A DNA stretch of 64,000 nucleotides from Leucobacter sp. CX169 (GTDB taxonomy: Bacteria; Actinomycetota; Actinomycetes; Actinomycetales; Microbacteriaceae), in contig NZ_CP071051.1 in NCBI RefSeq assembly GCF_017161405.1, forward strand, positions 62,001 to 126,000. Reading direction: 5' to 3'. Position 1 is the stretch's first letter; every line of letters starts with the position of its first letter. Shown one piece after another: positions 52,201 through 61,200 of this stretch. The position numbers and the translations under genes were made by a program. Under the pieces are notes generated by a model. The model saw nothing but the letters and a program-made list of their open reading frames with translations, ran no database searches and was not told the DNA's origin.

Positions 52201-55200
52201 TTCCCTGCCCCGACCTATCCCGCGGGCTTTGCGGGCGAGTTCGCGGCGCCGAAGGTGTCCTTCTTGGACGCCGGCGGCAAGTGGATCGCCGCCGAGGCGT
52301 TCGACGCGTCGGTGCACACGCTGCGCGAGGTCAACCAGCTCCGCGTCGACTACGGCACCGTCCCGGCGCTGGGCGACGCCGCGACGGTGTTCGAGGCCCC
52401 GAGCTTCCAGGTTCCGGGTATCGGGCACTGGAAGACCGCGGGATCGCAGTCGACGAAGTCGTATGTCATCTCCTCGCAGGCGACTACCCAGCTGACCCAC
52501 CAGGATCCTGCCGGATCGCCGGTCGCGGAATACACGTACCGCAGCGAGGCGTCATCGACCGCGTGGAAGGCCATCCCGACGGTCGAGTTCAACCTGCAGT
52601 CGTTCGACAGCGCAGCCGAGGCCCGGGCGCCTTACAACGGCGCGGCGCTGGGCAAGACCGGCTACCGTCCGGGCGACCAGATTCACTACCGGGTGACCGC
52701 GAAGAATCACACCACGTTCCAGGGCACGGCCACCAACACGCCCTACGGCAAGGCGCCGCTCACGCACCCCGTGATCTTCGACAAGATCCCGGAGTACCTG
52801 CATGCCGAGCTGTTGCAGTACGTCAGTGACGGGATGCTGGACGTCACGGCGGCCACCGCGGCCGGAGCCCTCGAGATCCGCGTGCTCGACGCCGCGGGGA
52901 ACCCCCGCCCCTTCGTGCAGCCCACCGCGACGGTGCGCACCGAGACCGGGCTCGACGTCGCAGGCGCGCAGACGTTCGCGAACGACCGCCACAACGACGG
53001 CTGGGGGCGCCTTTCGAGTGCGGAACCCGCCAACACCAAGGTCAACCCCGCGAACGAGATCAGCTTCGAGGTGATCACCTATTCGTTCAGTGCCGACAGC
53101 CTCGGTCGCGGCGAGCAGATCGAGATTGTCTACGCGGCGACGGCCCGCGATGCGGGCCTGCCGGTCGCCAAGTACCCGAACGGCACGTCGGTCTTCGCGC
53201 CGCTCTTTGGCTGGTACGGCAGCAACGTTCCCGTGGCGAACACCGCGCAGAACGTCGCGATGGACATGGCGACGCTCCTCCACGACGCCGGCATTTCGGG
53301 TGACCGCGGCCACGAGATGACCGCGGCAGAGTTCCTCTCGAACTCCTTCTCATGGCAGCCGGGCGGGAACGAGCAGCGACGCGACGCGAGCAGTTCCTCG
53401 GGCTCGTACACGCAAGCCACCTACTACGACGCGTCGGCGAACGCGCAGAAGTCGCACACGGCGCACCTGCGTGAGACGGCCACGAACGACCTGTACGTCT
53501 CGTTCGCCTCGGCCGCGCTCGACGAGAACTTCGGCTACGCGACCAAGGCGCGCGTGAACGACGGCGCGGTCACGTCCGGTGGCCGCATCCTCTGGACCCA
53601 GGACGGCATGCAGCTCAACCGCGCCTGGCTGTACGGCGCGAGCGAGATGGTTCCCGACACCCAGCGCGGCGCCTGGGGCGTCGACAACGCGAACTTCTAC
53701 GAGCACGATGGGTCGCTGAACTCCTCCAACCGGCATCGCTTGGGCTACACGCCCTATGTCGAGGACGACTACACCTACGCCGTGCAGCTGCACGAGGAGT
53801 TCACGGTGCGGCTGCACGCCGCAAACCTGGGTGACCGCGCAATCACCAGCGGCCTCGAGTACACCGAGATCCTGCCCCTGGGCATCAGCCCGTTTGATGC
53901 CGAGGGGAACCTCCTCGGCATCACGGCGTTCGATGCCGCGGGCGCCGCGCTCGGCAGCACCGTCGAAATCGTGCAGACGCCCGACGACGACCAGGGCTTC
54001 CGCGCCCCGGCGCAGTCCCAAGAGGCCGGCACGTACGCGGCGGACACCCGCGACGACATGCTCCCGTACGTCGTCAAGGTGACGGTTGCCAGCCCGGTCA
54101 CGAGCCTGTTCCACTCGGCGGGCACGAGCCAGGACGCCCAGGCGCAGCGCGTGGACATTCGCGTCCGCGTCGCCGAGGAGCTGCCCCCGACGGCCGGTGA
54201 TATCTCGTACTGGCACGACGAGCTCACGCTCACGAGTGTCGCCGAGGAGCCGTTCCTCGAGATCTACAGCGAGCAGTACGGCGCGTTCAACCGCGCCATC
54301 GGCACCTACAACCAGGCGCGGTTCCCGAACGACGGCATGCCGCAGGGCATCAAGGTCAACGACCTCTTGTACGACTTCGGAAGCTACAGCTCGTATTTCT
54401 CGGTCGAGCCCTGGGGCACCTACATTCGCGGACTGAACGCGCAGGCGACCAAGGTCGAGCGGGACGGCAAGCCCGCCCTGGCCACCGGCGACCAGATCGC
54501 GATGCGTAAGCCCACGCTGCGCGTATGGAGCGGCGCGACGAAGGACTCGTATAGCGACGCCTACGACTCCACCATTCAGGACTTCGCAGTCGACCTCTAC
54601 GAAGAGTTCACCATCAACTCGACCGTCGAGAACCAGCAGCTCGAGGTGCTCGGCGAGTACAACCGCGTGAACAGCGGCTACAACTACTACTCGGGCGACA
54701 ACTTCAACGACGACATCTGGAAGAACGCCCCCCAGACCATCGGCGGGGCCCGCGGATCGTGGTTCGAGCCGACGGTGTCGGTCGCGCTGCCGTACGGCGT
54801 CGCGCCGGTGCTCAAGGACGGTTCGTACGCCCGGTATGACGCGAAGCTCGCGGACCTGCAGCAGGTCACCTTCGCCGCCTCTGTGAACGCCGTGACCTAC
54901 CAGTCCTCGGTGCCCGCCCGGGACGTCGCCGAGTACTTCGCCGTCGAGGTGGAGCTCGTGGAGGACGCGCTCGGCAAGCGCTTCGTCCTGCACTTCACCG
55001 CCGATGGTGACCGCGCCGTCGACGTTGCATACGGCGAGTCGCTCGTGATCTCGCCCCGCGTGGTCACCATCGACACCCCGACGTTCGGGGCCGACACCGA
55101 CGACAGCCGCTACACCGAGGTGCTGACGTTCGCCGGTACGAAGCGGCCGGTCTTCAACCCGATCGTGTCTGATCGCTACACGACGGGCTCGACCCCCTCG

Positions 55201-58200
55201 CTCAGCGCGCGCGACCAGGGCGTCTCTGCCGCCCCGAACAACGTGAAGTCCGCGAACGGGCTCTCCATCACGGTGAACGACCGCGCCCGGCGCGACTCTA
55301 CGAGCACCTGGAGCAAGAACGTCGGCGCGCTCAAGATCACCGAGCGGCTGATCTCGGCGACCCAGCATTACGCCGACGATACGGACATCGTGCTGAACGG
55401 CGGCGTCGGCTGGACGGAGAAGGCCCAGGCGTTGACCCCGGACGGCCTCGCCACCAAGCACGACAAGCGCGGCGCCTATGGCGGCACCCTGCTCAACCTC
55501 AAGAAGCCGTCGATCACGAACACCGCGAAGGCGGCGACCTTCGCGGACGGGGCCGAGCAGGATCTGGTCCAGGTCGACGCGGCCGGCAAGTACTGGTACG
55601 TCACCGAGGTGAAGAACGAGCCGACGAGCGCGGCCGACCCGTACGAGGAGATCAAGACCGCAGGCGACGTGCACAACTCGCGCTTCGTGCTCACGCAGTT
55701 TGTGACGAGCTTTGCCGAGGCGACCGGCGAGGTCCGCATCAAGCTGGGTGACCAGGTGTACGATCGCGACGCGTTCGAGGCCATGGGGTACTCGGTGAAG
55801 CGGATGACCCCGGGCGAACTCGCGGCTGATGCGCACCGCAACCGCATCCAGTGGGTCGTGACGACCCCGCCGAACGAGCGCGGCACCTCCGGGCAGCTGC
55901 GCTCGGGCGAGAGCTTCAAGGTGCTCTACGAGGTGCAGCTCGTGGACGGCTACGCGGACAATGTCGCGTCGCAGGACGACGTCTGGAGCGCGGACGAGCT
56001 GATTGCCGACTCGTATGTCTCGCTCATCTCTGACGACGTGAGCCTGATCCCGGCGGGCGGCCCGCAGCGGGCAGAAGACTTCATCGTGCAGTCCCTGAAG
56101 TCGATGAAGTACCACACTCACGCGTCGGACACGGGCGCGCAGTCCGACATCGACAGCAACGGCGACCTCGCGGGCATCTACGCTGCCGACACGGTCGAGA
56201 TCGAGATCCTGAAGCCGAGGGCCCAGGTGCGCATCAACACCACGCGGCCGCGCATCGCCTACTCGAATGGGATGTCCGGGGACACGTACTTCAACTCCTC
56301 GGACACGATCGAGTACCTGATCACGCACGCGAAGAACACGGGATCCGGCCTGAAAGAGCTCGTGATCGAGAATGTCTTGCCGACCGACGAATCGAATGAC
56401 TCGACCGTCTCCGTCAGCAATCAAGAGATCGCCACGAGCACGCGCTACGTCACGTCCGGCGCGTGGGCGCTGCCGCAGGCGATGCTCGACCGGCTCGCGG
56501 CGAACGGGACGAGCGTGGACGAGGCGTTCAAGACGTACGTCTACGTGTCCGACGAGCTCGCGGAAGACGGGTACGAGGCCGGAGGCTGGGAACTCTTGAA
56601 CCCCGGCGGCACCTCGATCCTGACCAATGAACGCTTCGACATTCCCACGTCGGAGCAGGCGGGCCAGCGGAAGATTCGCGTGGTGGTCAAGGCGCTCGAC
56701 CCGAGCAACTACCTGGTTCCCCAGGGCACCCGCCTCGACATCGACGCGGACCCGGTGGCCGACGGCTCGCAGTCGGTCCTCGACACGGACCCGACGAATC
56801 AGAGCACCACGCAGTATCCGGCCTCGGTGACGGATAACGCCATCGCCTTCGGCGTGCGCATCTCCTCGAACGCCAAGTCGACCCTGTTCGTCTACGGCAC
56901 CGCGCAGGTGTGGGGCAACTACGTGGGGACAAGTGTGTCAAAGCTCGCGCAGAGCGAGACCCGGTCGTACCTGACGCCGTCGCGCCCGGTCGTGAACGTG
57001 AACTACGACGCGCTCTACTACCGCAGCGATTCGACGAAGCCGACGGAACAGCGATTTGGCTGGTCCGACGTCACTGCCATCGCGCCCAAGTCCTCGCCGC
57101 ACCTGAAGTTCAGCGGCGAGTTCATCAACGCCGACGACACCATGTGGTCGCGCGACGAAGACAACACGTACGCCGAGGACACGCTCGTCGACCCCTTCGT
57201 CACCTTCCAGCTCCCGGCCGTGATGGAGTCCGGCGCGGACTTTACCTACGTACCGCGCGACCAGATCACGCAGGATCACCCCCTCAGCGACGAGCACCGC
57301 TCGCGGTACTCGCTGACGGACAAGGAGAACAACCTGTGGACGTGGAAGCTGCTGCGGGCCGACGGAACCGAGGCAAGCCCGGACTCGCATCTCACGCACA
57401 CCAAGATCTACTCGGGGCCGTGGGCCGGCTTTGACCGGAACGTGGTGTCGGTGTGGTTCGACGGGAGCGTCTTCCCCGGCGACAAGATCGTGGTCGAGTT
57501 CATCGGCTCGGTCGATGCGTACTCGCCTGGCGCGGACGCGGAGGACCTCCGGTCTCGCGCGATGGTCACCAACAACACCGGCCTGCTGCACCCGCTGAAC
57601 TCGCAGCAGAACTCGGGCAACCGCCTCGGGTACTCCACTGACAGCAACGACTTCAACGACAACCGCCTGTTGAACGACCGGCTGGTGTTCTCGGAGAAGT
57701 CGCTCTTCCAGTACGAGACCTACGACAACTTTGGCAAGCGCAAGGTGGCCTACTCCGACCTGAACCGGGCAGGAACCGTCGCGCCGGAGCTGACCCCCGT
57801 CCGTCAGGGGGGCGAGTTCGCGTTCGAGGTCTCGGTGGACAACTCGAAGGAGGCGGGGGACCGGGCGTACCCGTACCCGATCCTGTACGACGTGCTGCCG
57901 TTCGTGAAGGACACGTCGATCACCAATGCGGGCATCGCGCGGGACTCGCAGTACTCGGCCTGGCTCCGGCCAGACAGCCTGAAGCTCGAGCGCGAGGGCG
58001 CCGACAAGAAGACGTACGGCGCGGGTGAATACACCGCGTACGTCGGCCCGTTCACGAAGCGGGGCGGAGAGATCGTGCAGACCGACCTGGTGCCCCACGC
58101 CGAGGCCGCGAGCGAGTCGTTCTATGACGCGCTCGGCCTGCCGGGCATCCCCTCGGCGACGCGCGACAAGTACTTCGTCAAGCTGAGCGAACTCCAGAAT

Positions 58201-61200
58201 GATTCGGCGCTGCTGCAGCAGGCGAAGAGCCTGCTCGTGCTCTTCAACAACCCCGCCGAACAGCTCCCCGGCCAGAACAAGCTCAAGCTCACCTATTCCA
58301 TGCAGGCCCCGCACAACGCCCCGGCGTACCTCGAGCAGTTCGACGAGCCCGAGAAGAAGGCCGCGTCGTCGCTCTGGAACTCGTTCGTGGCGACGCAGCG
58401 CGTCAGCCGGTTCATCCCGCAGGAGTCGAACAATGCGGGCGTCGTCGTGACGGAGAAGCAGGAAAACGTCTACCTCGGCAACTACGTGTGGAATGACGTG
58501 AACTACAACGGCGAGCAGGATGAGGGGGATCCCTACGTCGACGAGAACGGGCGCACGCACCTGTCGCCGTCGCAGGACCTGAACTTTGACGGCGAGGTCG
58601 ACGACCCGGGAATCAACGGTGTGCGGGTGACGTTGCTCACGGCTGCGGGCTACAACGTTGACGCGCTCGGTAACCCGATCCACCAGGCGGGCGGCGACTG
58701 GGTCGTCGTCGACGAGGCGACGGGGGAGTCCGTGCTGGACGAGGTCTTCGCGAAGCCCATCCCCTCCGAGGGCCCACTCGTCACCGCTACCGAGTCGGAC
58801 ATCCACGGCAACGCCGGGTACTACACCTTCTCGAACATCACGCCGGGCGACTACCGGGTGATGCACGAGTTCCCGAGGGAGTACGACAGGTTCCTCGCGA
58901 CGACCGCCGAGGTGTTCCAGGGTGCCGGGGTCCAGAACTTCGCCCCCGGCGCCGCGCTCGACATCCCGGCTGCGGTCGATGGCTCGGCGTTCGTGACGAT
59001 CACCGAACCGGCCCGCGTTGACACGCAGACTACCGACGCCGAGCGCATGAGCTTCGACATCGGGGTGGCGGAAACCATCCTGGTCGGCGGCACCGTCTTC
59101 GCGGAGGACATCGCGACCCTCGACGGCTACCAGGCCGGTCCGACCGAGACCGGGATTCCGGGGTATCACGTCACGCTGAAGCGCCCGAACGGCGAAACCG
59201 CGGTCGACGTCTACGGCGACCCCATGGTGCAGGTCACCGATGCGGAAGGGAAGTACTCCTTCGCGCTACTCCCGGTGGATCGCCAGTACACCGTCGAGGT
59301 GACGGACGAGAACGACGGGTTCAACACCGAGCGCCTGGTGTCGCCCTTCGTGCACCACGCCGACCCGTTCGCCGAGGCGAACGACAACGACGGCGTGAAC
59401 GAGAAGGGTACGAAGATCGTGAAGACGGGCGCCCTCCACTTCGACCTCGAGGGGCTCTTCCGGTCGCAGTTCGCGGACCGCGACTCGGTGAGCCTGGGCT
59501 TCTACGAGAAGACCACCTACGGCGTCATCGGCAACCGGGTGTTCGACGATCTGGACCGGGACGGCGTGCAGGACGCGGGCGAGCCCGGGCTTGCGGGCCA
59601 GGAGCTGCAGCTCGAGCAGTACACGCGCTCCGGCGACGAGTGGGTGCGTACCGAGTTCGCGCGTTCTGCGGTGTCGAACGCGGACGGGTACTACTACTTC
59701 ACGCAGGTCCCGAGCATGCTCTACGCGGACGGTCAGCCGGTCGAGACCCGGTACCAGGTGGTCGCCAAGAACCTGCTGACGGGGTACACCTTCGCGCCGA
59801 CGAACGCGTTCCTGGCGGCGGCGGTCGCCGGCACGCAGGCAAACGAGGTGGACTCGGACTTCTTCCCGAACGGGACGATGCACGGCGCGTCCCCGGTGGG
59901 CGAGCACCTGATCAGCGTCGTCGAGATTGACGAGGGCACCGGGGTCGTCTTCGGCGTGACCGACAACACCGTCGACCTCGGCCTCGTGCGGCACGCGCTT
60001 TCATCGCTTTCGGGCGAGGTCTTCTTCTTGGACAGCGATCGCGACGGCGTGCAGAACGACCACGCCGCGCCAGCGGAGAAGTACACCGCGACGCTCGAGG
60101 TGAGGGTCGGAGACGCGTGGGTCGATGCCCGCCAGGACGCCGGCGGCCGCATGATCGAGCCCGCCCAGGCGCAGGACTCGGACGTCGTCATGCAGCATGT
60201 GGGGGCAGCGTCGTACCGCTTCAATAACCTCCACATCATCGATAGCATCGCGCTGCAGCCGTACGAGTACCGCGTGCGCGTCACGTCGATTCCGCTCTGG
60301 CAGGACGTCACGGTGCTGCACGCGGGGGACGACCCGACGCTCGACAACGACTTCGCCCTGGCGGCGCGCGATATCGCCCACACGGCGGTGTCCGACAGCC
60401 GGATCCTGGGAGAGCTCCAGAACGAGCTGCTCCCGATCCAGACCTTTGTGGGTGTGGACGCCGAGCACGTCGACCTGGGGCTGTTCGGCCTCGCGACGCA
60501 GGCCACGATCGGCGACTTCGTCTGGGATGATCGGAACCGGGACGGCGTGCAGGACGCGGGAGAACCCGGGATCCCGGATCTCCGTGTGGTGCTCAACCGC
60601 GTGGTCGACGGCGAGCTCGTCGTCGCCGCCGAGACGCAGACCGACGCCGACGGCGCGTACGCGTTCGTGGCCGATGTCGCCGACCAGGACCCCGCGAGCG
60701 CCCGGTTCAACCAGCCGCACGTGTATGTGGTCGAGTTTGACCTGACGTCCCGCCAGACGCTCTCTGCGTTCAAGGCGGGGGACGACGCGAAGAACTCGAA
60801 GTTCAGGAACCTCGTCTCGGGGGGCGTGGCGCTGTACGGCCACAGCATCGCCGACCCGGCGCACGCCGCGGTCTCGGAGGAGTTCACACTCGTGTCGGGT
60901 GACGCGAACGGGTACGCGCAGTACGGCAGCGTGGCTGACACCGACCGGGTCGATGGCGGCGTCGTCGTGCACGACTCGATCCGGGTGCTCGGCGACACCG
61001 TCTACGAGGACACGAACGTCGACGGCGTGCAGGATCCTGCCGAGCCCGGAATCGCGGGCCTTGCGGTCTCGCTCTTCCAGCTCAACCGGGACACCGGCCT
61101 CTGGGAGGCGCACGAGGACGCGGATGGGCACGCCTCGGTGACCACCGACGCCGACGGTCGGTACGAGTTCTCCGTCGAGGTCGCGGATCTCGATAAGGGC

